64,000 bases of DNA from an uncultured Marinobacter sp. (lineage in GTDB: Bacteria; Pseudomonadota; Gammaproteobacteria; Pseudomonadales; Oleiphilaceae), in NCBI RefSeq assembly GCF_947259545.1, contig NZ_CAMYMK010000007.1:496001-560000 (forward strand), read 5' to 3'. Below, piece after piece: positions 50,149-61,049 of this stretch. Both the position numbers and the translations under genes were made by a program. The stretch's first letter is position 1. Every line of letters starts with the position of its first letter. Below the pieces are notes generated by a model that searched no databases, was not told the DNA's origin, and saw only the letters and a list, made by a program, of their open reading frames with translations.

Positions 50149-50264
50149 CCCCCTCTCCCCAAACCCCTCTCCCGCGAGGGGAGAGGGGCTTTCCGGAGTT
50201 GGGCTTGAATTGGTGAGTAACCTCCCCTCTCCCCTCGCGGGAGAGGGGCCGGGGGAGAGGGGGG
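50149..50264. repeat. Long G/C-rich inverted repeat (REP/BIME-like)
   Basis: Left arm 50149-50188 and right arm 50224-50264 are near-perfect reverse complements of about 40 bases around a 35-nt centre. Each arm itself contains the palindromic unit CCCCTCTCCC-GCG-AGGGGAGAGGGG. It fills the space between the convergent dehydrogenase and topA genes. Such paired palindromes behave as extragenic repeats and can act as bidirectional terminators or gyrase/mRNA-stability sites. Confidence 0.85.
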
Positions 50265-50271
50265 AGAACTC

Positions 50272-52911
50272 CTACTTCTTTTCCTTCGGCTGCCACTTCC
50301 CGTTCACATACCACGCCGACCAGCCTGTCGCCTTGCCCTCTTTCTCGGACATGACGTACTGCTCCTTGCTCTTGCGGCTGTAGCGAATCACCGTTGGGTT
50401 GCCCTCGGGGTCACGCTCGGGCGCGTCCATCAGGTAGTCGTATTTCGGGTCGATTTCCTTGCGGTGCGGCTTGATCTCCATCACCAGTGGTGGCCGGGTT
50501 TCCCGATTCTTCGGGAACTTGCTGGCAGCGAGGAACAGACCGGAAGCCCCGTCCCGCAGCACATAGGTGTCATCCACCTTCTGGCACTGCAGTTCCGGCA
50601 TCGGCACCGGATCCATCTTGGGTGGCGCCGGCTCTCCGCTCTTTAGCAGTTTGCGGGTGTTCTTACACTCGGTGTTGGTGCAGCCAAAATACTTGCCGAA
50701 ACGGCCGGTCTTCAGCTGCATTTCCGAACCGCACTTGTCGCACTCCAGTGTCGGCCCTTCGTAGCCCTTGATGCGGAAGGTGCCCTTCTCCACCTCGAAT
50801 CCTGAGCAGTCGGGGTTGTTACCACACACATGCAGCTTGCGGCCTTCGTCCACCAGGTAGCTGTCCATGGCGGTGCCGCATTTCGGACACCGGCGCTTCT
50901 TGCGAAGCAGGCGGGATTCGCCCTCGCCTTCCACGTCATCATCGGCGCTGACCACTTCATCCCCTGACACCAGGTTGATGGTGGTTTTGCAGCGTTCCTT
51001 GGGCGGCAGGGAATAACCGGAACACCCGAGGAATACACCAGTGCTGGCAACGCGAATCTGCATCGGACGGCTGCAGGTCGGACACGGGATGTCCGTTTCC
51101 GTCGGTGTATTGGCCCGCATACTCCCGTCTTCACTACCCTCGGCGGTTTCCAGCTGCTTGCGGAAACGGCCGTAGAAGTCATTCAGAACCTTTTTCCAGT
51201 CCACCTCACCTTCGGCGATCTCGTCCAGTTCGTCTTCCATCTTCGCGGTAAAATCAAAGTCCATCAGGTTCGGGAAGGACTCGGACAGCCGCTCAGTGAC
51301 GATCTCACCCATTTTCTCGGCGTAGAAACGGCGGTTCTGGAGCCGCACGTAGCCACGATCCTGAATGGTGGAGATGATCGAGGCGTAAGTGGACGGACGG
51401 CCAATCCCCTGCTTCTCCAGCTCCTTGACCAGGCTCGCTTCCGTATATCGGGGCGCCGGCTTGGTGAAGTGCTGGCTGGGGTCCAGTTTGGCCAGATCCA
51501 GGACTTCATCAACCTTGATGTCCGGCAGCGCCACATCTTCGTCTTTCTTCGAAGACTGGGGCGCCGCCTTGAGAAAACCGTCAAACTTGATGATGCGGCC
51601 ACGGGTACGCAGCTCGTAGTCTCCGTTGGCCACGACTATGGACGTACTCAGGAATTCAGCATCCGCCATCTGACACGCCATAAACTGGCGCCAGATCAGG
51701 TCGTAGAGCTTCTCAGCATCCTTTTCCAGACCACTGATGTCGGAGGGCCGCCGACTCACTTCCGTCGGGCGGATTGCCTCGTGGGCCTCCTGAGCGCCTT
51801 CCTTGCTGCCATAGACCCGGGGCTGCTCAGGCAGATACCGGTCACCGAACTGTTTCTTGATGAAGTCCCGGCAGCTGGCGACGGCGTCCTGGCTCAGGTT
51901 GGTCGAGTCCGTCCGCATGTAGGTGATGTAACCAGCTTCATACAAGCGCTGCGCCAGCATCATGGTTTTCTTGACGCTAAAGCCCATGCGGTTACTGGCC
52001 GCCTGCTGCAGCGTGGACGTAATGAAAGGCGCGGACGGCCGGGATTTCGTCGGCTTGTCTTCCCGCTTGGCAACGCGGAACGAACCGCCTTTCAGGCGGT
52101 CGACATGCTCGTTGCTTTGCTGTTCGTTCACAGGACGGTAGGGCTTATCCTGAAAACGGGTCACTTCGAAGCGCACAGGCTCCTTTGCCTGCCTGGCACC
52201 AAGATCAGCATGCAATTGCCAGAATTCTTCCGGGATGAACTTGCGTATCTCGCGCTCACGCTCGACGATCAATCGCACCGCCACAGACTGGACACGACCG
52301 GCAGACAGCCCCCGCGCAATCTTGGCCCACAGCAGCGGCGACACCATGTAACCCACCACGCGGTCCAGGAAACGCCGCGCCTGCTGGGCATTCACCCGAT
52401 TATTATCCAGGGCACCCGGATCTTCGAACGCCGCCTGAATGGCGCGCTTGGTGATCTCGTTGAAGACAACACGGCGGTACTTGTCAGATTCACCGCCAAT
52501 GGTTTGCTGAAGGTGCCAGGCGATCGCCTCCCCTTCCCGGTCCAAATCCGTTGCCAGATAGATGTGGTCAGCGGATTTTGCCAGGCGCTTGAGCTCACTG
52601 ACGACCTTTTCCTTGCCGGGCAGGATCTCATAGCGAGCGCTCCAGTCATGATCCGGGTCCACCCCCATACGGGCAACCAGCTGCTCGCGGGCCTTGCGTT
52701 TCTTGTGCGCAGCCTTTTCTTCCGGGCTCATCTTGCGCGTTGCCGCCGCTTGCTTCGCACGTTCTTTGGGATCTGACTGAGAGCCACTGCCGCTAACCGG
52801 AAGATCACGAATATGCCCGACGCTCGACTTCACAATGAAGTCAGAGCCCAGATATTTGTTGATGGTCTTCGCTTTCGCTGGCGACTCGACAATAACGAGA
52901 CTTTTACCCAT
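50272..52911 (-). CDS. topA: DNA topoisomerase I
   Basis: Type IA topoisomerase of 879 residues relaxing negative supercoils. TOPRIM domain at the start ([18 protein letters not shown] and [16 protein letters not shown]), active-site tyrosine in [13 protein letters not shown], and C-terminal zinc ribbons ([44 protein letters not shown]). Slightly longer than E. coli TopA (865) and similar to the Pseudomonas enzyme. Confidence 0.97.
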   Translation of the reverse strand: MGKSLVIVESPAKAKTINKYLGSDFIVKSSVGHIRDLPVSGSGSQSDPKERAKQAAATRKMSPEEKAAHKKRKAREQLVARMGVDPDHDWSARYEILPGKEKVVSELKRLAKSADHIYLATDLDREGEAIAWHLQQTIGGESDKYRRVVFNEITKRAIQAAFEDPGALDNNRVNAQQARRFLDRVVGYMVSPLLWAKIARGLSAGRVQSVAVRLIVEREREIRKFIPEEFWQLHADLGARQAKEPVRFEVTRFQDKPYRPVNEQQSNEHVDRLKGGSFRVAKREDKPTKSRPSAPFITSTLQQAASNRMGFSVKKTMMLAQRLYEAGYITYMRTDSTNLSQDAVASCRDFIKKQFGDRYLPEQPRVYGSKEGAQEAHEAIRPTEVSRRPSDISGLEKDAEKLYDLIWRQFMACQMADAEFLSTSIVVANGDYELRTRGRIIKFDGFLKAAPQSSKKDEDVALPDIKVDEVLDLAKLDPSQHFTKPAPRYTEASLVKELEKQGIGRPSTYASIISTIQDRGYVRLQNRRFYAEKMGEIVTERLSESFPNLMDFDFTAKMEDELDEIAEGEVDWKKVLNDFYGRFRKQLETAEGSEDGSMRANTPTETDIPCPTCSRPMQIRVASTGVFLGCSGYSLPPKERCKTTINLVSGDEVVSADDDVEGEGESRLLRKKRRCPKCGTAMDSYLVDEGRKLHVCGNNPDCSGFEVEKGTFRIKGYEGPTLECDKCGSEMQLKTGRFGKYFGCTNTECKNTRKLLKSGEPAPPKMDPVPMPELQCQKVDDTYVLRDGASGLFLAASKFPKNRETRPPLVMEIKPHRKEIDPKYDYLMDAPERDPEGNPTVIRYSRKSKEQYVMSEKEGKATGWSAWYVNGKWQPKEKK

Positions 52912-53102
52912 ATCGGAGATCTGTATCCTTGGCGATAATCGGTTAAAAAATCAGCAAACCGTAAACTCGCTGTAAAATCAGTCGGCTAGAAAACACTCAA
53001 TAGCCGCCACATTGTATAAGTGCATTGTTTTACAGGGTCAAGAAAAGCAAGACAACCCATTCTTTAACTTCCGCCCTGCTTTTTTAAAGGAAGCATAAAC
53101 AG

Positions 53103-53127
53103 AAAGGCCCGGCAATTGCCGGGCCTC
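53103..53127 (-). terminator. Terminator of fadBA
   Basis: Perfect palindrome GGCCCGGCAATTGCCGGGCC at 53106-53125, followed on the minus strand by TTTCTGTTT; 34 bp past the fadA stop. Confidence 0.85.
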
Positions 53128-53158
53128 CAGGACAGCGTTACCGATTCGGCCTAGCGAA

Positions 53159-54361
<1,203 letters not shown>

Positions 54362-54367
54362 TCAGGG

Positions 54368-56515
54368 TTAGGCAAAGAACTTTTCGCCAGTCTTGGCCAT
54401 TTCACGCAGCTTCTCGGTCGGATGGTACAGAGGACCAAGGTCTGCAAACTTGTCTGCCAGTTCGACGAACTTGTCTACACCCATATCGTCGATATAGCGC
54501 AGGGCACCACCACGGAACGGCGGGAAGCCGATACCGAAGATCAGACCCATATCAGCATCTGCCGGATCCTCGACAATGCCATCTTCCAGGCAGCGAACGG
54601 TTTCCAGACACAGAGGAATCATCATGCGGGCGATGATATCTTCGTCGCTGAAATCGTTCTTACCCTGAACAACCGGCTCAAGCAGCTTGTAGACTTCTTC
54701 GTCGACAACCTTCTTCTGCTTGCCCTTGCGGTCCAGTTCGTACTTGTAGAAGCCCTTGTCGTTCTTCTGTCCGTAACGGTCGTTCTCGAACATCACTTCG
54801 ACACCGGACTTGAAGTCGGACTTCATGCGATCCGGGAAGCCTTCCGCCATCACCTCGTCGGCGTGCTTGGCGGTATCCATGCCAACAACGTCCAGCAGGT
54901 ACGCGGGACCCATCGGCCAACCGAACTTTTCCATGACCTTGTCGACTTTCTGGAAGTCGGCGCCGTCACGCAGCAGGCCAGCAAAGCCGCCAAAGTACGG
55001 GAACAGAACACGGTTAACCAGGAAGCCCGGGCAATCGTTAACCACGATCGGAGTCTTGCCCATGGCCTTGGCGTAAGCCACGGTGGTCGCGATAGCACGG
55101 TCACTGGTCTTCGAGCCACGGATAACCTCAACCAGCGGCATCATGTGAACCGGGTTGAAGAAGTGCATGCCACAGAAGTTCTCCGGACGCTTCAGGTTCT
55201 TGGCCAGAAGGTCGATGGAGATCGTAGAGGTGTTGGAGGTCAGGATGGCGTCATCACGAACCATTTCCTCGGTCTCACGCAGAACCGCGTCTTTCACCTT
55301 CGGGTTCTCGACAACAGCTTCAACAACCAGATCTACGTTCTTGAAATCACCGTAGTTCAGGGTAGGAGTAATGCTGTTGAGTACGTCGGCCATTTTGCCG
55401 GCGTCCATCTTGCCCTTGTCAACACGCTTGGACAGAAGCTTCTTGGCTTCCTTCAGACCCAGGGCGATACCCTCCTGGGCGATGTCCTTCATGATGATCG
55501 GTGTGCCTTTCAGTGCGGACTGATAAGCCACGCCACCGCCCATGATACCGGCACCCAGCACGGCTGCCAGATTCACGTCGGAAGCTTCTTTTTCCCAGGC
55601 GCTGGCTTTCTTCTTGAGCGCCTGATCGTTCAGGAACAAACCAACCAGGCAGGCCGCAACATTGGTCTTGGCCATTTTGGCGAAACCTTTGGCTTCCACC
55701 TCGATGGCTTTGTCACGGGTCATGCCGGCATGCTTCTGCATGGTCTTGATGGCTTCCACCGGCGCCGGATAGTTCTTGCCAGCCTTGCCGGCAACGAACG
55801 CCTTGGAAATCTCGAACGCCATCATGCTCTCCATGGCGTTGAGCTTGATCTTGCCCTTCTTCTCTTCGCGACGGGCTTCGTTGTTCAGCTTGCCTTCGTT
55901 GCACTGGTTGATAATGGTAACAGCCGCTTCAACCAACTTGTCAGCTTCAACAACGGCATCAACCGCGCCAATTTTCAGAGCAGCATCCGCACGGTTCTCG
56001 GTACCACCGCTGATCCATTCAATGGCGTTATCCACGCCCACCAGACGGGACAGACGCACAGTGCCACCGAAGCCAGGGAAGATACCCAGCTTGACTTCCG
56101 GCAGACCTACCTTGGCTTTCGGAGCCATAACACGGTAGTCGGTCGCCAGACACATCTCGAAACCACCGCCCAGTGCGATACCGTTGATGGCGGTAACCGT
56201 CGGGAACGGCAGGTCTTCAATAGCGTTGAAAACTTCATTGGCCTTCAGGTTGTTGGCAACGAGGTCTTCTTCGGTACCGGCAAACAGCTCGGTAAACTCG
56301 GTGATGTCAGCACCGACAATAAAACTGTCTTTGGAGCTGGTTACAACCAGACCCTTCAGATTCTTCTGGGATTTGAGTGCGTCAGCTGCGGCGCCCAGTT
56401 CTTCGATGGTGAGACGGTTGAACTTGTTGACTGACTCGCCCTGCAAGTCAAAGTTCAACTGAGCGATCCCGCCTTCGATCTCTTTAACCGTGATGGCTTT
56501 ACCTTCGTAAATCAT
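54368..56515 (-). CDS. fadB: Fatty-acid oxidation complex alpha subunit FadB
   Basis: A 715-residue multifunctional enzyme. N-terminal enoyl-CoA hydratase/isomerase domain (about 15-190: [19 protein letters not shown]), then the 3-hydroxyacyl-CoA dehydrogenase NAD domain from about 310 ([19 protein letters not shown]) and its C-terminal helical parts ([18 protein letters not shown]). Same length as Pseudomonas FadB. ATG at 56515 with GGAG 8 nt upstream; a TTG one codon earlier is less likely. Inverted repeat GATTCAAA/TTTGAATC lies about 110 bp upstream. Confidence 0.97.
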   Translation of the reverse strand: MIYEGKAITVKEIEGGIAQLNFDLQGESVNKFNRLTIEELGAAADALKSQKNLKGLVVTSSKDSFIVGADITEFTELFAGTEEDLVANNLKANEVFNAIEDLPFPTVTAINGIALGGGFEMCLATDYRVMAPKAKVGLPEVKLGIFPGFGGTVRLSRLVGVDNAIEWISGGTENRADAALKIGAVDAVVEADKLVEAAVTIINQCNEGKLNNEARREEKKGKIKLNAMESMMAFEISKAFVAGKAGKNYPAPVEAIKTMQKHAGMTRDKAIEVEAKGFAKMAKTNVAACLVGLFLNDQALKKKASAWEKEASDVNLAAVLGAGIMGGGVAYQSALKGTPIIMKDIAQEGIALGLKEAKKLLSKRVDKGKMDAGKMADVLNSITPTLNYGDFKNVDLVVEAVVENPKVKDAVLRETEEMVRDDAILTSNTSTISIDLLAKNLKRPENFCGMHFFNPVHMMPLVEVIRGSKTSDRAIATTVAYAKAMGKTPIVVNDCPGFLVNRVLFPYFGGFAGLLRDGADFQKVDKVMEKFGWPMGPAYLLDVVGMDTAKHADEVMAEGFPDRMKSDFKSGVEVMFENDRYGQKNDKGFYKYELDRKGKQKKVVDEEVYKLLEPVVQGKNDFSDEDIIARMMIPLCLETVRCLEDGIVEDPADADMGLIFGIGFPPFRGGALRYIDDMGVDKFVELADKFADLGPLYHPTEKLREMAKTGEKFFA

Positions 56516-56951
56516 CAACTGATCTCCAGTCTGTGTTTGGAACTGCTTGCAGACCTCTCGCCATTTCAGATACTGGCAAGCGCCTGCGGATGCAGCGAGA
56601 TTTCGGTCACTGCCCGATTAACCGATTCAAAATTCATACAGTCGTTTGAATCGTGAGGGCACACGATGAAAAAAAACAGCTCATTTGTCAATTTGTTTCT
56701 GGAAGAATCGGTGCAAAAGTCTTCAGCATAGGTGAAGGCACCGGGAAACTGATGAATTGAAATTATTGTTTTTCAGTGCGGTACATCCGTGTCTTAACAA
56801 AAACCGGAACTGCGTCACACAAATTTGGCAGCACTTTACATTTGCCCGGGTTACAGGCCGTAAAACCGCTTGATCGGCTGGCTGAGTTACTTTACCTTCG
56901 GACCGAGACTTTAGTCCACAATAATAAAACACACGTACGGAGATCCATCCG
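56516..56951. other. Intergenic control region of fadBA and the divergent secreted-protein gene
   Basis: 436 bases without a gene. It contains the inverted repeat at 56624-56652, an A-rich tract near 56668-56676, and a second A/T-rich patch before 56952. No further coding frame with a ribosome site is seen, and I cannot place the -35/-10 elements with confidence. Confidence 0.6.
56624..56652. promoter_or_regulatory. Inverted repeat upstream of fadB (candidate operator)
   Basis: GATTCAAA and TTTGAATC, perfect 8-bp arms with a 13-nt spacer. The half-site TTTGAAT with CAAA/TTTG symmetry recalls PsrA/FadR-type fatty-acid regulators, but the spacing is wider than the PsrA consensus. Operator role is inferred from position. 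Confidence 0.4.
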
Positions 56952-57767
56952 ATGACCGACGCTCGCCTTCGGGTCCGCTCACTCGTTGCAGCCCTGGTAC
57001 TGCTCGCTCTTACTTCCCTCGCGGCGCGAGCGGAAACCGCAGACGGATTCCTTTCCGACTTGCACAAGTTCCGCGTAAGCAACTACCTGGCGCTCGACGC
57101 CTACTATCGTTTCAGCGCCAATGGCGACAGCAACACCCTGAATGAGATCGTGGGCAACATTAATAACGCCAATACCTCCATGAACAATCTTGCGGACAGC
57201 ACAGCGGGCGTTCTGAGCAATGAAGATATCGGAAAACTGAACAGTGAGTTCGATTCCTTCAAGAGTCTGATGCGCGATAACATCAATGATGTGCGAAACA
57301 CCGGCTATCCGGATTTGCGACTGGTTTCCGATATGGCCAACCAGGCACTGACAATGAGCGAAATGGCAACGGAGCTTTACGACACTTCCCGGGAAAGCAG
57401 CGAGACGGCCACCAAGTCCCGCGTGGAAGCCGCCCGATCCGCGGCCATCACCCTCGCCCAGATGATGGCCAAATATTCCGCCCGGACATACTCTTCGGTC
57501 TCCCAGACATTCCAGGGCTCTGCAACAGAGGAATCCCTCGATCAACAGGCCCTCAGATTTGACTCACTGCTGGCCGAAATCAACAAGGGCGGCAAAAAAG
57601 GTGAGCTGAAGAGCACTCTGGAGGATGTTACCTCCAAGTGGCAGTTTATTCGCGGCTCCTACATCAATTACAACGAAAACAATGTGGCATTCGTCATTGA
57701 TCGCTACTCCAAAGGCATCCTCCAGGGCCTGGACACGACCATCACACTGCTCCAGAACAACACCTGA
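56952..57767 (+). CDS. Secreted helical protein of unknown function
   Basis: A 271-residue protein I do not recognise. A signal peptide (about 1-27, ending ARA) is followed by an almost all-helical body, rich in Ala, Ser, Asn and Asp, with segments such as GNINNANTSMNNLADSTAG and EMATELYDTSRESSETATKS. The helical-bundle look recalls periplasmic sensor domains of the PilJ/type IV pilus transducer sort, but there is no membrane segment after the signal and no signalling domain. GGAG lies 9 nt before the ATG. Monocistronic between fadBA and the stress protein. Confidence 0.7.
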   Translation: MTDARLRVRSLVAALVLLALTSLAARAETADGFLSDLHKFRVSNYLALDAYYRFSANGDSNTLNEIVGNINNANTSMNNLADSTAGVLSNEDIGKLNSEFDSFKSLMRDNINDVRNTGYPDLRLVSDMANQALTMSEMATELYDTSRESSETATKSRVEAARSAAITLAQMMAKYSARTYSSVSQTFQGSATEESLDQQALRFDSLLAEINKGGKKGELKSTLEDVTSKWQFIRGSYINYNENNVAFVIDRYSKGILQGLDTTITLLQNNT

Positions 57768-57774
57768 GATTCGA

Positions 57775-57842
57775 GTGGGCGGGACCGCCATCCTGCGTCC
57801 CGTCCCCGTAGCTCCGAGCCCACTGCCCTAACCTCTTTTTTG
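57775..57842 (+). terminator. Possible terminator after the secreted helical protein
   Basis: Outer arms GTGGGC/GCCCAC (57775-57780 and 57817-57822) with inner GGGAC/GTCCC, followed by a T6 run at about 57836-57841. The gap between stem and T-run is longer than ideal. Confidence 0.4.
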
Positions 57843-57930
57843 ATGCCTGTCAGTTCCGAAAATTCGTTTTTCGACTATCCTGAAATGATGGTTACGCTGT
57901 AGAACCACTTGTCCGCTAAGGAGCAATGCA

Positions 57931-58362
57931 ATGTCGACGTATCAGAAGATGCTGGTGGCCATAGATCTGACCGAGGAGGCCCCACAGGTTCTTAACAAAG
58001 CACAGGAAATCAGTCAGGCCCATGGCGCTGATTTGCTATTGGTACACGTCGTGGAGCCCGTTGGGTATGCCTATGGTGGTGACATCCCGATGGATCTCAC
58101 AGAATTGCAGGATCAACTGGACAAGGCGGCCCGGGAGCAACTGGCTGCCTATGGCAAACAATACGGTGTGAGCACCGGCAATCAGGTTATAACGGTTGGC
58201 AGGCCAGAGTCAGAAATACACAGGCTGGCTAAAGAACAGGGGGTAGACCTTATTATTGTTGGCAGCCATGGGCGCAAGGGCTTTCAGCTGTTGCTGGGCT
58301 CAACCGCCAATGGCGTGCTTCACGGCACCGAGTGTGACGTCCTGGCAGTCCGGATTCGCTGA
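57931..58362 (+). CDS. Universal stress protein (UspA family)
   Basis: A 143-residue Usp fold. It starts YQKMLVAIDLTEEAPQVLNKA, and the ATP-type loop G-x2-G-x9-G-[ST] is present in GSHGRKGFQLLLGSTANGVL, so nucleotide binding is likely. Length and ending (CDVLAVRIR) match UspA/UspD-like proteins. AAGGAG precedes the ATG. Confidence 0.92.
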   Translation: MSTYQKMLVAIDLTEEAPQVLNKAQEISQAHGADLLLVHVVEPVGYAYGGDIPMDLTELQDQLDKAAREQLAAYGKQYGVSTGNQVITVGRPESEIHRLAKEQGVDLIIVGSHGRKGFQLLLGSTANGVLHGTECDVLAVRIR

Positions 58363-58372
58363 CGCCCGCCCC

Positions 58373-58411
58373 ACTCACCGGCCCCAGGACCCTCCAGGCG
58401 GGCCGGTGAGT
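58373..58411. terminator. Convergent hairpin terminator
   Basis: Perfect 11-bp arms ACTCACCGGCC (58373-58383) and GGCCGGTGAGT (58401-58411) between the convergent usp and 58424 genes. No clear T-run on either side. Confidence 0.6.
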
Positions 58412-58423
58412 CTGAGCCTTGAC

Positions 58424-59089
58424 TTATTCCCCACCCGCCATCTTGCTTTCAAGCTTTCGTAACTGGCTCTCCAGAGAAAAACTGACGCTGGACGCCATGG
58501 AAAAGAAGTTCAGCAATGCCTTCAGATTGCTGTCTCCTTTACATACCGAATGTATCCTTTGCCATAGCGCCTGATTGACCAGCTGCAGTCGCTGATTCCT
58601 TTCCACCAGGCCCTGCAGTTCCCAGTCAGGCTCCTGATGATTACGCTTGGCAAAATATTGCTGAAGCAGGTAATGAGAAACACTTCTCATGATGAATTCA
58701 TCGGTACTGGCAAACGGCAGGTGATTAACAGCCATTGATTTAAGCTCTCCCAAAACCGGACAGCCGCTGGTTGCCATCTTCAACCCCAGCAATGATCGCA
58801 ACGCCTCTTCAAGTGACGTTGATTTGGAATAGGTGCGACGCTCATCGGTGACACTTACATCGACTTTCTGATACGCCTCATCTGCCTGGAAGGCATTCAC
58901 CACCGGCAGAATCTCTGTCGCGGCAGGGCAATGAGGTGAATCCGCCGGTTTCAGCGGACAGTTTGAACACTGACAATGTTCAAGGCGAGCCCACGACGGC
59001 AATGGTGAAACCACCTCGGCGGGCTGGTTCGTCACTTTGAACTCGATCTGCCGCCCATCCTGAAGCCTGAAAAGGTAATTAACGTTCAT
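58424..59089 (-). CDS. Cysteine-motif protein of unknown function, coupled to uup
   Basis: A 221-residue conserved-looking protein; I cannot name the function (it recalls Pseudomonas DUF6901-type proteins). It begins NVNYLFRLQDGRQIEF and has a cysteine cluster CQCSNCPLKPADSPHCP at about 39-55 that could bind metal or an iron-sulfur cluster, plus a later GCPVLGELK. The rest is helical. The ATG overlaps the uup stop (ATGA), so expression is coupled to that ABC-F protein. An in-frame start ten codons upstream lies inside uup. Confidence 0.7.
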   Translation of the reverse strand: MNVNYLFRLQDGRQIEFKVTNQPAEVVSPLPSWARLEHCQCSNCPLKPADSPHCPAATEILPVVNAFQADEAYQKVDVSVTDERRTYSKSTSLEEALRSLLGLKMATSGCPVLGELKSMAVNHLPFASTDEFIMRSVSHYLLQQYFAKRNHQEPDWELQGLVERNQRLQLVNQALWQRIHSVCKGDSNLKALLNFFSMASSVSFSLESQLRKLESKMAGGE

Positions 59090-61023
59090 TGATTGGCCTG
59101 TTCTTCCAACTCCATCCACCGCTCGATGACTTTTTCCAGCTGGGCTTCCCTGGTCGAAAACTCAGCCAGCGTAGCCGAGACTTCCTCCGGCGGGCCTGAA
59201 TAGAATTCCGGATCCGAGATTCGATCCTGAAGCGCAGCAACCTCCGCTTCCAGCGATTCAATCTTGGCCGGTAATTCCTCAAGCTCCAGTTTAAGCTTAT
59301 AACTTAGCTTTGTGGGTTTCGATTTTGTGGATTCCGCCACAGCCGCGACATTTGGCTGGCTCGACTCTACCGGTTTTGACGGTTTTGACGGTTTTGCCGG
59401 TTTCTCTGAACGAGTAGCTTTGCGCTCCGCCGGGAAAAAACCACCCTGCCGACGCCAGTCACTATAGCCACCGACATATTCCCTGACGGCTCCGGAACCA
59501 TCCAGGAAGATGGTGTCCGTTACCACGTTATCCAGGAATTCCCGATCGTGACTGATGACAATAACGGTGCCCTTGAACTCCACCAGCTGGGCTTCAAGCA
59601 ATTCCAGGGTTTCAACGTCCAGATCGTTGGTTGGCTCATCAAGCACTAGTATATTGGCCGGTTTGCTAAACAGCTTGGCGAGCAACAAACGCGCCCTCTC
59701 CCCCCCGGAGAAAACGCTGACGGGCGATCGGGCGCGCTGAGGGCTGAACAGGAACTCCTGGAGATAACCAAGGACATGCTTGCTCTGCCCGTTGATCTCA
59801 ATGAACTCCCGCCCCTCAGAGAGGTTATCCAGGGCATTGCGCTCCAGATCCAGCTCGCCCCTAAGCTGATCAAAGTACGCCACCTCAAGATTCGTACCCA
59901 GGCGAATCGAACCTTCTGTGGGTTTCAGATTGCCGAGCAGAAGCCTCACCAGCGTGGTCTTGCCAGTACCGTTCTCGCCCACCAGTCCGATCTTGTCGCC
60001 GCGAAGTATCGTCAGGTTCATATCTTCGATCACCGGACTGCCATCCGGGTAGTGGAACCCGGCCTCTTTCGCTTCGACCACCAGCTTGCCTGACCGGTCC
60101 GCATCCTCCACAACAAAGCTGGCAGTGCCACCCCGGACCCGACGTTGGCGATGCTCCTCACGCATCGCCTTCAGCGCCCTGACCCGCCCCATGTTGCGGG
60201 TTCTCCGCGCCTTGATTCCCTGCCTGATCCAGGCCTCCTCCTGCTTCAAACGCTTGTCGAACAGTGCGTTCTGGCGCTCCTCTTCCTCGAGGGCTTTCTC
60301 TTTCAGCTCCAGGTACTTGTCATAAGTCGCCGAGAAACTGACCAGTTTCCCCCGATCCAGCTCCACAATCCGGGTCGCCATCTTGCGGATAAAGGCCCGG
60401 TCGTGGCTGACAAACAGAATGGCTCCACGGAACTGTCCAAGCGCTTCTTCGAGCCAGGCAATCGCGGGTACATCGAGATGGTTGGTGGGCTCATCCAGCA
60501 ACAGGATTTCCGGTTCCGCTACCAGCGCTTTCGCCAGCAACACCCGGCGCTGCCAGCCCCCGGAAAGCGTATTCAGGGTCTGCTCCGGATCAATGCTGTA
60601 CTGCTCAAGAATGGCATTCACCTTCTGATCCAGCCGCCACCCATCCAGTGCCTCCAGACGCTCCTGAACCTTCATCATCTGATCCAGGCTTGCCTCGTCC
60701 GCCTGCTGCGACAGGGTGTGAAAACGCGCCAACAATTCACCGGTTTCCGGGAACGCGCTGGCAACGACCTCATAAGCCGTGCGATGGTCTTCCGCAGGCA
60801 GTGTCTGTGGTAATACTGCCAGCTTCGCTCCTTCATCGAGACGCACGATGCCTCCCTCCGGTGTCACTTCCCCACTGACAATCCTGAGCAGCGTGGATTT
60901 ACCCTCTCCGTTACGACCCAGCAGACACACCCGCTCTCCCGCCTCGATATTCAGCGAGGCCTTATCCAGCAGCGGCTGCATCCCAAAAGCCAGGGAAATG
61001 GCATCCAGCGATAACAATGGCAC
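59086..61023 (-). CDS. uup: ABC-F family ATPase Uup
   Basis: A soluble duplicated ABC ATPase of 645 residues. Walker A GRNGEGKSTLL and GENGTGKTTLV, signatures LSGGWQRRVLLAKAL and FSGGERARLLLAKLF, Walker B LLLDEPTNHLD and LVLDEPTNDLD. The charged C-terminal coiled coil (from about 560, LKLELEELPAKIESLEAEV) identifies the Uup branch, which acts on ribosomes and DNA structures. No membrane domains. 4-bp overlap with the downstream gene. Confidence 0.93.
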   Translation of the reverse strand: MPLLSLDAISLAFGMQPLLDKASLNIEAGERVCLLGRNGEGKSTLLRIVSGEVTPEGGIVRLDEGAKLAVLPQTLPAEDHRTAYEVVASAFPETGELLARFHTLSQQADEASLDQMMKVQERLEALDGWRLDQKVNAILEQYSIDPEQTLNTLSGGWQRRVLLAKALVAEPEILLLDEPTNHLDVPAIAWLEEALGQFRGAILFVSHDRAFIRKMATRIVELDRGKLVSFSATYDKYLELKEKALEEEERQNALFDKRLKQEEAWIRQGIKARRTRNMGRVRALKAMREEHRQRRVRGGTASFVVEDADRSGKLVVEAKEAGFHYPDGSPVIEDMNLTILRGDKIGLVGENGTGKTTLVRLLLGNLKPTEGSIRLGTNLEVAYFDQLRGELDLERNALDNLSEGREFIEINGQSKHVLGYLQEFLFSPQRARSPVSVFSGGERARLLLAKLFSKPANILVLDEPTNDLDVETLELLEAQLVEFKGTVIVISHDREFLDNVVTDTIFLDGSGAVREYVGGYSDWRRQGGFFPAERKATRSEKPAKPSKPSKPVESSQPNVAAVAESTKSKPTKLSYKLKLELEELPAKIESLEAEVAALQDRISDPEFYSGPPEEVSATLAEFSTREAQLEKVIERWMELEEQANQ

Positions 61024-61049
61024 CGTGTTTTTACTCCTTATTAAGCAGG

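Noticed and set aside
54422..56434. Open frame of 670 codons on the plus strand, antisense to fadB
   Set aside because: It mirrors the codon bias of fadB in a high-GC gene, has no ribosome site or recognisable protein features, and FadB on the other strand is certain.
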